Source: an uncultured Pelagibacteraceae bacterium (GTDB lineage Bacteria; Pseudomonadota; Alphaproteobacteria; Pelagibacterales; Pelagibacteraceae). From it: a DNA stretch of 40,407 nt. The DNA lies in contig CACHJL010000008.1 of assembly GCA_902580135.1 (NCBI GenBank), positions 1 to 40,407 on the forward strand. The letters run 5' to 3'. The translations under genes were made by a program, and so were the position numbers. Within the stretch, counting starts at the first letter, position 1. Every line of letters starts with the position of its first letter. The notes beneath the pieces were generated by a model. It was given only the letters and a program-made list of their open reading frames with translations. It was not told where the DNA came from and did no database searches. Below, in pieces: positions 1 through 7,417 of this stretch.

Positions 1-169
1 TATGACGTTGGAAGCTCAACTTTTAGCTAGAGCTTGTGGTAAAACTAATATTCACTCATTAGAGCCAGAAGATTTAGCTGCATTGACTATGGAAGCTTCT
101 GCATTAGCAAAGGTTCCTTTGTCAGGAACAAATCATACTGTCGGAGTAGACGACTTCCATAAAATATAA
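1..169 (+). CDS. FMN-binding glutamate synthase-like subunit, C-terminal fragment (GlxD/MgsC type)
   Basis: Only the last 55 complete codons are inside the window; the gene continues off the left edge. The visible tail (EAQLLARACGKTNIHSLEPE, then an LTMEASALA stretch) resembles the C-terminus of the FMN-binding glutamate synthase domain proteins called GlxD or, in methylamine-using bacteria, MgsC (N-methylglutamate synthase large subunit). Such proteins normally pass the amino group of glutamine, or methylamine, onto a 2-oxoacid together with amidotransferase and GlxC-like subunits that would lie upstream. The nearby Amt transporter and GmaS/GlnT-like ligase fit either role. Family assignment is from recalled sequence. 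The choice between the ammonium and methylamine roles is inference. Confidence 0.7.
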   Translation, partial: MTLEAQLLARACGKTNIHSLEPEDLAALTMEASALAKVPLSGTNHTVGVDDFHKI

Positions 170-178
170 AGTTTGAAA

Positions 179-586
179 ATGGCTAAAAAGAAAAAAAACA
201 AAAAAATAAAAAAAAACAATAAAGTTCAATTAGGTAAGAAAAAGGAGACGGCCAGAGAGAAAATGATTGGTCAAACAATCGGATATAGATATGACGTTAA
301 CCTATTACCTGATTATAAAAGACTAACCCCTTTCTTAAAAAAATATATAGAAGCAATGGGATGGGATGACCTGAATTGGTTAGAAGATGTTCATATGGGA
401 TATGAAGAAAATAGACCGGCTGTGTTTGATAGAAATGCAAATGGATGGGTAACTATTCCAAATAAAATAAAACTTCCAAACAATCAGCAAGATAGAGATA
501 TGATAGCAAGAGAACTATTAGTGAAATTTCAAATGTCTCCAAATCATCCTTTGGTTGACCTTAAAAAAGCGTACTTAAAATTTTAG
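179..586 (+). CDS. conserved hypothetical protein, lysine-rich N-terminus
   Basis: A 135-residue protein read from ATG 179; an in-frame TTG at 173 would add two residues. It starts 9 bases after the stop of the glutamate-synthase-like gene, so the two are probably cotranscribed. The first 25 or so residues are almost entirely Lys/Asn and look disordered. The remainder is soluble, with aromatic and acidic residues (for example a MGWDDLNWLEDVHMGYEE stretch) and no membrane segment or signal peptide. I do not recognise the family. Its place between a GlxD/MgsC-like gene and an ammonium transporter suggests a link to nitrogen assimilation, but nothing in the sequence shows what it does. Confidence 0.75.
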   Translation: MAKKKKNKKIKKNNKVQLGKKKETAREKMIGQTIGYRYDVNLLPDYKRLTPFLKKYIEAMGWDDLNWLEDVHMGYEENRPAVFDRNANGWVTIPNKIKLPNNQQDRDMIARELLVKFQMSPNHPLVDLKKAYLKF

Positions 587-693
587 AATCGTTAGTTATA
601 TATCTACTTGTGGTTGTTAAAAATCTAAATTTATAAAGGTTTTATCTACTTTTTTTATCATTGTACTAAATAACTCATTTAATAAAGTCTTTA

Positions 694-715
694 CATTTGT
701 TTAAACAAATGGAGG
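694..715 (+). promoter_or_regulatory. perfect 18-bp palindrome abutting the Shine-Dalgarno of amt
   Basis: Bases 694-711 read CATTTGTTTAAACAAATG, identical to their own reverse complement. The final G begins the strong ribosome-binding site GGAGG (711-715), six bases before the amt ATG. As RNA it could fold into a short hairpin next to the ribosome-binding site; as DNA it could be an operator. No factor is known to me for this exact site. The preceding stretch from 587 holds no gene and no clear terminator. Confidence 0.5.
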
Positions 716-721
716 TTTGAA

Positions 722-2119
722 ATGACTGATCAATTAGGTGCATTGACAACCATATTTACAGAATTTTACTACTGGATAACAGTAGTACTGATGTTTTTAA
801 TTCACGTCGGTTTCTGTATGTATGAAGTTGGAGCTTCCCGATACAAACACCATCAACATACTTTAATGAAAAACACGATGCTGATACCACTAGTAACAGT
901 AACTTGGTTTTTATTTGGTTGGTGGATTTATTGGGCTTTTCCAACTGGACCAGGTCTAGCACCATCAATAATGAACGAAAGCGCAGCTTTAATAACAGAT
1001 GATTCAGCTTTTAGTGCCAAGTGGTATGTGCCAAATAGTGAATTAATGGCCGTTAATTTGGGTGATCATATAAGCGGGGTATTCTGGGCGGCGTTTTTAT
1101 TATTCTCATGGACAGCTGCTTCAATTGTTTCTGGTGCTGTAATCGAAAGAATAACAACTTTTGCATTCGGTATTTTAGCAATTGCTATCGGTTCAGTTTT
1201 CTGGACAATAGATGCTGCGTGGGGATGGCACTTTGACGGTTGGATGCTTAAACTACTCGGTTATCATGATGCTTACGCCTCAGGTGTAATTCACGCATGT
1301 GCCGGAGGTTTTGCTTTAGGTGTTCTGGCAGTTTTAGGGCCAAGAATAGGTAAATTTTCATCAAGTGGAGAACCAAGAAACATAGGACCAAGAAACCCGT
1401 GGTTAGTAACAGTTGGACTGTTTTTAATTTATACAGGTTTCTGGGGTTTCTATGCTGCTTGTAATATTCCAATTTTTGATCTTGGACCTGAATATGGAAT
1501 GGAAGGTGTAACTTATTGGACTGCAACAAATATATATGTGACCCCTACTACATTAAGTGGAATTACTATGAACTTCTTAATGTCTTTATCAGGAGGTTTG
1601 TTAGCTGGATATGTAATTGCAAAAGGAGATCCTTTTTGGACTTATTCTTCAGGGCTAGCAGGTATCATATGTGCTTCTGCAGGAAATGACTTATATCATC
1701 CAATACAATCAATGATCATTGGTATGATCGGTGTAGTTGTTGCTTACAAAATGCATTACTGGGTTGAACGTAAGTTCAAAATTGATGATGCTGTTGGAGC
1801 GGTAGCTGTACACGGTTATGCTGGATTTGCAGGTCTAGTGATTTGTGGATTTGTTCTAAATGGGTATCCTTCTTCAGGATACAGTGTTGGTGCTATGTGG
1901 GACGGAGCTACATACGCAGCAATCAATCCATTAGGAATGTTTATTGGTGCATTAGTAATGTTCGTAGTTCTAGGTTTTATACCAGGATGGATTATTGCTA
2001 AAGTACTTCATGGAATGGGTAAACTTAGAATTCCAAGAGAAGTAGAGTTAGCTGGTCTAGACTATGAAATAATGGAGGCGGCTAAAGATGACGAAAAATC
2101 TGTCGCTTCTTCAGGATAA
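722..2119 (+). CDS. amtB: ammonium transporter (Amt/MEP/Rh family)
   Basis: A 465-residue polytopic membrane protein of the Amt family, importing ammonium and possibly methylammonium across the inner membrane. The twin pore histidines are present: H191 in a GVIHACAGG context and H364 in AVHGYAGFAG. The vestibule motif appears as GAVIERITTFAF. It is somewhat longer than E. coli AmtB and its motifs are divergent, so it belongs to a distinct Amt subgroup. The start is fixed by GGAGG six bases upstream. It is followed after 11 bases by a one-helix protein and then a terminator, so the two form a transcription unit. No GlnK-like gene, the usual partner of amtB, is seen in the window. Confidence 0.93.
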   Translation: MTDQLGALTTIFTEFYYWITVVLMFLIHVGFCMYEVGASRYKHHQHTLMKNTMLIPLVTVTWFLFGWWIYWAFPTGPGLAPSIMNESAALITDDSAFSAKWYVPNSELMAVNLGDHISGVFWAAFLLFSWTAASIVSGAVIERITTFAFGILAIAIGSVFWTIDAAWGWHFDGWMLKLLGYHDAYASGVIHACAGGFALGVLAVLGPRIGKFSSSGEPRNIGPRNPWLVTVGLFLIYTGFWGFYAACNIPIFDLGPEYGMEGVTYWTATNIYVTPTTLSGITMNFLMSLSGGLLAGYVIAKGDPFWTYSSGLAGIICASAGNDLYHPIQSMIIGMIGVVVAYKMHYWVERKFKIDDAVGAVAVHGYAGFAGLVICGFVLNGYPSSGYSVGAMWDGATYAAINPLGMFIGALVMFVVLGFIPGWIIAKVLHGMGKLRIPREVELAGLDYEIMEAAKDDEKSVASSG

Positions 2120-2130
2120 AGGAGGATAAT

Positions 2131-2349
2131 ATGGCAGTAACTAATTGGATAGATCATCTAAGCGCTAAAGAAGTTGCGGGCGCTGTTTATCCTGGCGTTG
2201 GATCAGAAGGTATTTTAGTTCTGATCGCCTTTGTTATTTGGATTGGCTGGCACGTTATTTCAGCAAAACAAGAAAGTGAAAAACTTTCTAAACTTGCTAA
2301 ACGAAGGCCTAGTTCAAGTGCTTGGAAAAACAATGTTACCGATGGATAA
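2131..2349 (+). CDS. small single-helix membrane protein paired with Amt
   Basis: A 72-residue protein with one hydrophobic segment (about residues 28-43, ILVLIAFVIWIGWHVI) and a basic, soluble C-terminal tail. GGAGG at 2121-2125 is a strong ribosome-binding site, unusual in this window, which supports real translation. It sits 11 bases after amt and ends just before the terminator at 2365-2387, so it is the last gene of the amt unit. I do not recognise the family. A role as an accessory or regulatory subunit of Amt is inference from position and the matched ribosome-binding sites. Confidence 0.8.
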   Translation: MAVTNWIDHLSAKEVAGAVYPGVGSEGILVLIAFVIWIGWHVISAKQESEKLSKLAKRRPSSSAWKNNVTDG

Positions 2350-2364
2350 ATAAGTTTTAAATTA

Positions 2365-2392
2365 GGGCGCATAAATTTTATGCGCCCTTTTT
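2365..2392 (+). terminator. intrinsic terminator after the amt unit
   Basis: Arms GGGCGCATAAA and TTTATGCGCCC (2365-2387) are perfectly complementary around a single central T, so in RNA the innermost pairs form the loop. A run of five T follows (2388-2392). It is the clearest rho-independent terminator in the window and separates the amt pair from the ligase genes. The next small gene starts only four bases after the T run. Confidence 0.88.
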
Positions 2393-2395
2393 AAT

Positions 2396-2557
2396 ATGGA
2401 AGAAAAAAATTCACAAAAAAATATAAACGAAACGCCACATAAGATGGCCAGATTAGCTTGGCCAAAAGCTAAATACGGAGCAATAATTGCAATAATTATA
2501 ATAATAGTGATTAATTTAATTTTATATAAAGATTTCTTTTTATCTTTTTTTAAATAA
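2396..2557 (+). CDS. 53-aa single-helix membrane peptide
   Basis: A short reading frame from ATG 2396 to TAA 2555-2557. It has a polar N-terminus (MEEKNSQKNINETPHKMARL), a segment rich in isoleucine (about residues 29-43) long enough to span the membrane, and a short aromatic tail. The topology (soluble N-terminus, one helix, short tail) and the location between amt and the ligase make it a plausible real gene. It ends 17 bases before gmaS. There is no clear Shine-Dalgarno because the terminator T run lies directly upstream. I do not recognise it. Confidence 0.55.
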   Translation: MEEKNSQKNINETPHKMARLAWPKAKYGAIIAIIIIIVINLILYKDFFLSFFK

Positions 2558-2574
2558 TTGTGCTAATTTAAATT

Positions 2575-3900
2575 ATGGCAAAAAACTTATTCAATATTGC
2601 AAAATCAAAAAAAATTAAATATTTTTTAATCAGCTTTGTAGATCTTTTTGGAGTTTTAAGATCAAAATTAGTTCCAGCTCATGCAATTAAAGAAATGCAA
2701 CATTCTGGAGCCGGCTTTGCTGGATTTGCTGCATGGCTTGATATGAGTCCAGCAGATTCAGATATGTTTGCTATACCTGATCCAAATAGTTTAATTCAGC
2801 TACCTTGGAATAAAGAAGTTGGATGGCTAGCATCAGATTTATGGATGAATGGAAAACCTGTCGAGGCTTCACCAAGAGTAATGTTAAAAAAACAAATAAG
2901 CGAACTATCTAAACAAAATTATACAATGAAGTCAGGAGTAGAATGTGAATATTTCCTTACATCCCAGACTGGAGAGTCCATTGCCGATCTAAGAGACACA
3001 CAATCTAAACCTTGCTATGATCAATCAGCTCTGATGAGAAGATATGATTTAATAAAAGAAATTTGTGATAGCATGATAGAAATGGGTTGGGGTCCTTATC
3101 AAAATGATCATGAAGATGCCAATGGACAGTTTGAAATGAACTGGGACTATTCTGATTGTTTAACCACAGCAGATAGGCACGCATTCTTTAAATTTATGGT
3201 TAAAACTATATCGGAAAAACATGGTTTAAGAGCAACTTTTATGCCTAAACCGTTTGAAAATTTAACTGGTAATGGTTGTCATGCGCATATTTCGGTTTGG
3301 AAAGGAAAAAAAAATATTTTTTTAGATAATAACGATAAATTAGGATTAAGCAAAGCAGCTTATAACTTTTTAGGTGGTGTAATGAAAAATGCAGACTCTT
3401 TGTCAGCTTTTTTTAACCCAACAATTAATAGTTATAGAAGAATTAATGCGCCTCCAACAAAATCTGGAGCAACTTGGTCTCCAAGTAGCATATCTTACAC
3501 AGGCAACAATAGGACTCACATGATAAGAATACCTGACCCGGGTAGATTTGAATTAAGATTAATGGATGGATCTGCAAATCCTTATCTTCTGCAAGCTGGT
3601 GTGCTAGCAGCAGGAATTATTGGTTTAAAAAATAAAATCAACCCGGGAAGGCCTTTGTATTGTAATATGTATACTGATTATAAAAAGTATCCTAACCTAT
3701 CAAAATTACCTGACAATCTAGATCAATCTTTAGAAAGATTGAAAAATAATAAAAAAATTAATAATTCTTTTGGTAAAAAAGTAATAAATAGTTATCTTAA
3801 ATTAAGAAACTCTGAAATTAAAGAATTTAAACAGAAAGAAAATTTTAACAAAAAAGATCCTATTACTAAATGGGAAAAAGCAAATACTTTAGACTGTTAA
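2575..3900 (+). CDS. gmaS: type III glutamine synthetase-like ligase; probable gamma-glutamylmethylamide synthetase (GmaS/GlnT)
   Basis: A 441-residue member of the glutamine synthetase superfamily that uses ATP to couple glutamate to ammonia or methylamine in the cytoplasm. Conserved GS elements run in order: GVECEYF near residue 122, NGQFEMNWD near 182, GNGCHAHIS near 233, then SYRRINAPPTKSGATWSP and GRFELRLMDGSANPYL in the catalytic half. These match the GlnT/GmaS branch rather than GlnA, from recalled sequences. With a GlxD/MgsC-like subunit and Amt upstream, the set resembles the N-methylglutamate pathway for methylamine, where GmaS makes gamma-glutamylmethylamide. The same family can be plain GlnT, so the substrate is inferred. 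The next gene starts one base after its stop. Confidence 0.75.
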   Translation: MAKNLFNIAKSKKIKYFLISFVDLFGVLRSKLVPAHAIKEMQHSGAGFAGFAAWLDMSPADSDMFAIPDPNSLIQLPWNKEVGWLASDLWMNGKPVEASPRVMLKKQISELSKQNYTMKSGVECEYFLTSQTGESIADLRDTQSKPCYDQSALMRRYDLIKEICDSMIEMGWGPYQNDHEDANGQFEMNWDYSDCLTTADRHAFFKFMVKTISEKHGLRATFMPKPFENLTGNGCHAHISVWKGKKNIFLDNNDKLGLSKAAYNFLGGVMKNADSLSAFFNPTINSYRRINAPPTKSGATWSPSSISYTGNNRTHMIRIPDPGRFELRLMDGSANPYLLQAGVLAAGIIGLKNKINPGRPLYCNMYTDYKKYPNLSKLPDNLDQSLERLKNNKKINNSFGKKVINSYLKLRNSEIKEFKQKENFNKKDPITKWEKANTLDC

Positions 3901-3901
3901 A

Positions 3902-5026
3902 ATGAATATCTCTAACGGTCAACTATGGAAGTATACTTCATTTACTGAAAATAAAAATTATTCATTTAATAAAAATGAAATACTTGAAAATATTACTAAA
4001 GAACAAATAGATGAAGCTTATTCTAAAATTTCTAGTTGGGAAAATTACAAACCTACTCCCCTTCTTCTTTTAAATAAATTATCAAAAGAATTAGGTTTAA
4101 AAAAAATTTATTATAAAGATGAGTCTAAAAGGTTTGATCTAAAATCTTTTAAAGCTTTGGGTGGAGCTTATGCTGTTGAAAAAGTTACTAAAGGTAATAA
4201 AGATATAACTGTATCTACTGCAACAGCTGGAAACCATGGTAGATCTGTTGCTTGGGGTGCTAAAAGATTAGGCCTCAAGTGTAAAATTTTTATTAGTGAG
4301 TTTGTAAGTGATGCAAGAGGCAAAGCTATGAGATCTTTGGGTGCTGATGTTATTAAAGTTAAAGGAAATTATGAAAATTCATTAATAGAATGTATTAAAC
4401 AATCTACAGAAAATAATTGGCAAATAGTGCAAGACGTTGCTTGGAAAGATTATATGTTGGTTCCAACTTTAACAATGGCTGGATATTCAATAATGATGAA
4501 AGAGATTGTTGATGAAATAAATAAAGAAAAAATTACTCATATTTTTTTACAAGCTGGTGTCGGAGGTATGGCTGGAGCGATGGTAGCTGGGGCAGCTAGA
4601 TATTTAGAAAATATTCCTAAAATTATAGTTATTGAACCCGATAGTGCCGCTTGTGTGATGAAAAGTATAGAAAGTGGAAAAATTGAAAAAGTTCAAATTG
4701 TAAGAGAAAGTTTAATGGGAGGAATGTCGTGTGGGGAACCTTCTTTAGTTCCTTGGAAAATTTTAAAAAAATCAGTAAACAATTGCATAAGTTTGCCTGA
4801 TGATGATATTGGAAGAGCTATGAAATTGTTTGCAAATGCTAGTTTTGGTCAAGATAAAATTATTGCTGGAGAAAACTCAGCTCCTGGTGTGATTAGTTTA
4901 ATTGCAAGCTGCAATGATGAAAAAGTTAAAAGCAAAATAAATCTTGATCATAATTCTAATGTACTTTTAATTGGTTGTGAAGGTGACACTGATCAAGAAA
5001 TGTATCAAAAACTTTTAAAAGATTAA
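3902..5026 (+). CDS. diaminopropionate ammonia-lyase-like PLP enzyme
   Basis: A 374-residue fold-type II PLP enzyme. The PLP lysine is K84 in RFDLKSFKALGGAYA, followed by the cofactor-binding ATAGNHGRSVAWGAK segment and a glycine-rich phosphate-binding loop (QAGVGGMAGAMVAGAAR). These and the later GQDKIIAGENSAPG region match diaminopropionate ammonia-lyase, which releases ammonia from 2,3-diaminopropionate to give pyruvate. It is a little shorter than the E. coli enzyme. Threonine or serine dehydratase-like activity on another amino acid is the alternative. It begins one base after the ligase stop, so it is translated from the same message. Release of ammonia fits the surrounding nitrogen module. 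Confidence 0.82.
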   Translation: MNISNGQLWKYTSFTENKNYSFNKNEILENITKEQIDEAYSKISSWENYKPTPLLLLNKLSKELGLKKIYYKDESKRFDLKSFKALGGAYAVEKVTKGNKDITVSTATAGNHGRSVAWGAKRLGLKCKIFISEFVSDARGKAMRSLGADVIKVKGNYENSLIECIKQSTENNWQIVQDVAWKDYMLVPTLTMAGYSIMMKEIVDEINKEKITHIFLQAGVGGMAGAMVAGAARYLENIPKIIVIEPDSAACVMKSIESGKIEKVQIVRESLMGGMSCGEPSLVPWKILKKSVNNCISLPDDDIGRAMKLFANASFGQDKIIAGENSAPGVISLIASCNDEKVKSKINLDHNSNVLLIGCEGDTDQEMYQKLLKD

Positions 5027-5041
5027 TTAATATACAAAATA

Positions 5042-5503
5042 ATGAAAAAAATTATAAAAAAAAAAATTGATATTTTAGATTTTTATAAAATATTTAAACC
5101 ACAGCTTACTCCAAAAAAAATGCTTGAATTAGGAGTTTTTGGTGGTGCATATTTTGGATTAAATATAGAGGAGTATCCAAAATCATGGTTTGTAAAAGCA
5201 AAAATAAGTAAGAATTTTGATGTAAGTTTAAATCGATTTAGAGTTGCTTCTGGTTTGTCTAGAGAGCATTGGATTAAAAAAGGTTGGATATTTAAAGAAG
5301 ACCCTCTTGGATGGTTTCAGTGGTATTGTAGATTTTCATTAGGAAGAAGAATATCTCATGTTGATGAAATACAGATTAAAAGATGGAAAAACTTTACAAG
5401 ACATGTAAGAGCAATTGAAAAAAATTGTGAGACTGCAGATTTAACTTGTAGAAGAAGACAAAGACAAGCAATACTTCAGTGGGCTTATGATCCGCATATT
5501 TAA
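5042..5503 (+). CDS. conserved hypothetical protein, basic, aromatic-rich
   Basis: A 153-residue soluble protein without signal peptide or membrane segment. Distinctive conserved-looking stretches are PKKMLELGVFGGAYF, PLGWFQWYCRFSLGRR and the C-terminal RRRQRQAILQWAYDP. I recall similar proteins in many bacteria annotated only as hypothetical, with the same WFQWYCR and RQRQA motifs. It is very basic, with two closely spaced Cys near the end (CETADLTC), which could contact nucleic acid or metal, but this is speculation. It is the last gene of the left + strand run, 15 bases after the lyase gene and only 8 bases from the convergent yjbQ. Confidence 0.8.
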   Translation: MKKIIKKKIDILDFYKIFKPQLTPKKMLELGVFGGAYFGLNIEEYPKSWFVKAKISKNFDVSLNRFRVASGLSREHWIKKGWIFKEDPLGWFQWYCRFSLGRRISHVDEIQIKRWKNFTRHVRAIEKNCETADLTCRRRQRQAILQWAYDPHI

Positions 5504-5511
5504 TTTTTAAA

Positions 5512-5931
5512 TTACTCTCCAACAAAATGATGAACTACAGTTCTTGTAGTTGGATTAAGTCTATGCTCAAATAAATAAATTCCTTGCCAAGTACCAAGAA
5601 GTAATTCATTTTCTTTAATACTTAATGATATTTGGTTATTGGTTAATGCTGATTTAATGTGTGCAGGCATATCATCATTTCCTTCGGTAGTGTGTTTATA
5701 AAGTTTATTATCCATTGGGGCCAGGTTATCAAAGTAATTAATTAAATCTGTTTGGACATCAGGGTCAGCATTTTCTTGAACAATTAATGAGGCGCTTGTA
5801 TGCTGGATACTTAAATTAAGTATTCCATTTTTAAAATTATTTTCATTAATCCATTTAATAGTTTGATTAGTAAATTCATATAAATTTTGGCCATTAGTGT
5901 TTATTTGAAGATTAAAAAATTCCTGTTTCAT
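5512..5931 (-). CDS. YjbQ/UPF0047 family protein
   Basis: A 139-residue protein of the widely conserved YjbQ (UPF0047) family, with the diagnostic IQHTSASLIVQENADPDV segment in the middle and GTWQGIYLFEH plus RTVVHHFVGE at the end. Family members carry conserved histidines at a small-molecule or metal site. Weak thiamine-phosphate synthase activity has been reported for homologues, but the physiological role is uncertain. It is the last gene of the eight-gene minus-strand run, and its start ATG shares one base with the stop of the zapE-like gene (TAATG). Confidence 0.9.
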   Translation of the reverse strand: MKQEFFNLQINTNGQNLYEFTNQTIKWINENNFKNGILNLSIQHTSASLIVQENADPDVQTDLINYFDNLAPMDNKLYKHTTEGNDDMPAHIKSALTNNQISLSIKENELLLGTWQGIYLFEHRLNPTTRTVVHHFVGE

Positions 5932-6986
5932 TAATTATTTTTTTTAGATGTTAACTCATACAATCGACTGATGGTACGTTTAAATGGTTTTTCTAATAAT
6001 CTTGATGAGGTAAATTCATCTAAATTTTGATTAGCTGTAACTGCTATTGGAATATTTTTATCATAAATAATATCTAATAAAATTATAAGACGTTTTTGCT
6101 GATTTGAATTGTTATCATTAAATTGTGGTATTTGATCTATTACAATAAATTTACAATTTTTAATTATTTCTAAATAATCTTCAGCACCTATATTTTGATC
6201 ACATAATTCATGGAAGTTGAACCTGACAATACCTTCATAAAAATTTTCTATTTTAAAATCTCTTCCTTTTATATTAATGGTAAGTGAAGAGTGTTTTTTG
6301 TCTTTTGTAATAGTTCTGAAAAATTTATTAATTTTAAAGTTAGTTTCTTGATTTAATGGATAAAAATACAGTTGTTTTTGATTATTATTATTTTTTCTAT
6401 AATCGTCTTCAATTTTAAGTTCAAATTCTATAGATTTTTTCTTCATGATTTCAATAAAAGGTTTAAATTGATCTCTTTGAAGGCCATCTTTATATAAATC
6501 GGAGATTTTAGTATTAGAAGTAACTATTATTTTAATATTTTCTTTAAAAATCTGATCAAATAATTTACCTAAAATCATTGCATCTACAATATTTGTAACT
6601 TGAAACTCGTCAAAATAAATTAAAATTGCCTTATTTTTTAAATCTTTAACAAATAAATTTATTATATTTTCTTCTTGTAATCCTTTTTTTGCATGAGCAA
6701 AATCATGAAAGTTAATCATAAACTCATTAAAATGAAGCCTTAATTTTCTTATTTTTAAATTTTCAAAAAAAAAATTTAAAATCATGGTCTTTCCTACTCC
6801 CACGTCTCCAAAAAGATAAAAGCTTTTAAATCTATATTCTTTAGAAAAAATTTTTGAAAAAAATGATTTAAAATTATTTCTGCTATATATTTTCAATTTT
6901 TTTATTACTTCAACTTGAAAATTATTTATTTCTAGATTGTTATTATTGCAAAATTTATTAAATTGTATTTCTAAACTTTTTACCAT
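5931..6986 (-). CDS. zapE: ZapE/AFG1-like AAA-type ATPase
   Basis: A 351-residue ATPase of the AFG1/ZapE family. Walker A is GDVGVGKT (residues 60-67) and Walker B is ILIYFDE (121-127), followed by the family-typical EFQVTNIVDAMILGKLF stretch and a sensor-like IIVTSNT. In E. coli ZapE associates with the division ring. Mitochondrial AFG1 helps turn over or assemble respiratory proteins. Which role applies here is unknown. Length is normal for the bacterial family. It is joined to both neighbours by one-base TAATG overlaps, so translation is probably coupled with the cupin upstream and yjbQ downstream. Confidence 0.9.
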   Translation of the reverse strand: MVKSLEIQFNKFCNNNNLEINNFQVEVIKKLKIYSRNNFKSFFSKIFSKEYRFKSFYLFGDVGVGKTMILNFFFENLKIRKLRLHFNEFMINFHDFAHAKKGLQEENIINLFVKDLKNKAILIYFDEFQVTNIVDAMILGKLFDQIFKENIKIIVTSNTKISDLYKDGLQRDQFKPFIEIMKKKSIEFELKIEDDYRKNNNNQKQLYFYPLNQETNFKINKFFRTITKDKKHSSLTINIKGRDFKIENFYEGIVRFNFHELCDQNIGAEDYLEIIKNCKFIVIDQIPQFNDNNSNQQKRLIILLDIIYDKNIPIAVTANQNLDEFTSSRLLEKPFKRTISRLYELTSKKNN

Positions 6987-7417
6987 TAATATTTTTTTGT
7001 CTTAAAATCAATTCCATATTCTGATCTTGGTCCTTTTCTAAATCCAAATGGTCCTGGTATAAAAATTGTCATAGGTTTTGTATCTGGTTTTAAATCTACT
7101 CTGTGAAAATGATTAGCTGATCTAAAACCTACATAACCAGGTTTTCTCCAAAATTTTCCTTTTTTAGTAGTCTCCCAGTATCCATCTCTAATGATTATAG
7201 TTATATAAGGACATAAATGATTATGAACTCCATGCCCATGATCGTCGTCTAACATTTCATGAATAATAATATTAAATGGAAACCATTTAGGTCTATGTCT
7301 AAATAAAACATAATATCTATTCAACCATGGTTTTGCTTCATTATATTTTGGGTGTGAGGGTCCTCTATCTAATACTGTTTTTTTTCTACCGAGTCTATCG
7401 AGTAATCTTAAAAACAT
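6986..7417 (-). CDS. small cupin-like metal-binding protein
   Basis: A 143-residue protein with a single beta-barrel, cupin-like pattern. Probable metal ligands are H65 and H67 (VHNH) and H103/H105 (NHFHRVDL), separated by the beta-rich YITIIIRDGYWE stretch, and followed by TIFIPGPFGF. I recall similar short proteins in bacteria and phages annotated as hypothetical or cupin. The substrate is unknown. It starts at the stop codon of the BamB-like gene (TAATG) and ends at the start of zapE in the same way. No signal peptide, so it should be cytoplasmic. Confidence 0.75.
   Translation of the reverse strand: MFLRLLDRLGRKKTVLDRGPSHPKYNEAKPWLNRYYVLFRHRPKWFPFNIIIHEMLDDDHGHGVHNHLCPYITIIIRDGYWETTKKGKFWRKPGYVGFRSANHFHRVDLKPDTKPMTIFIPGPFGFRKGPRSEYGIDFKTKKY

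Noticed and set aside
756..1529. Minus-strand reading frames of 70 and 93 codons inside amt
   Set aside because: They lie antisense to a clear membrane protein gene and encode leucine-rich low-complexity sequence typical of shadow frames.
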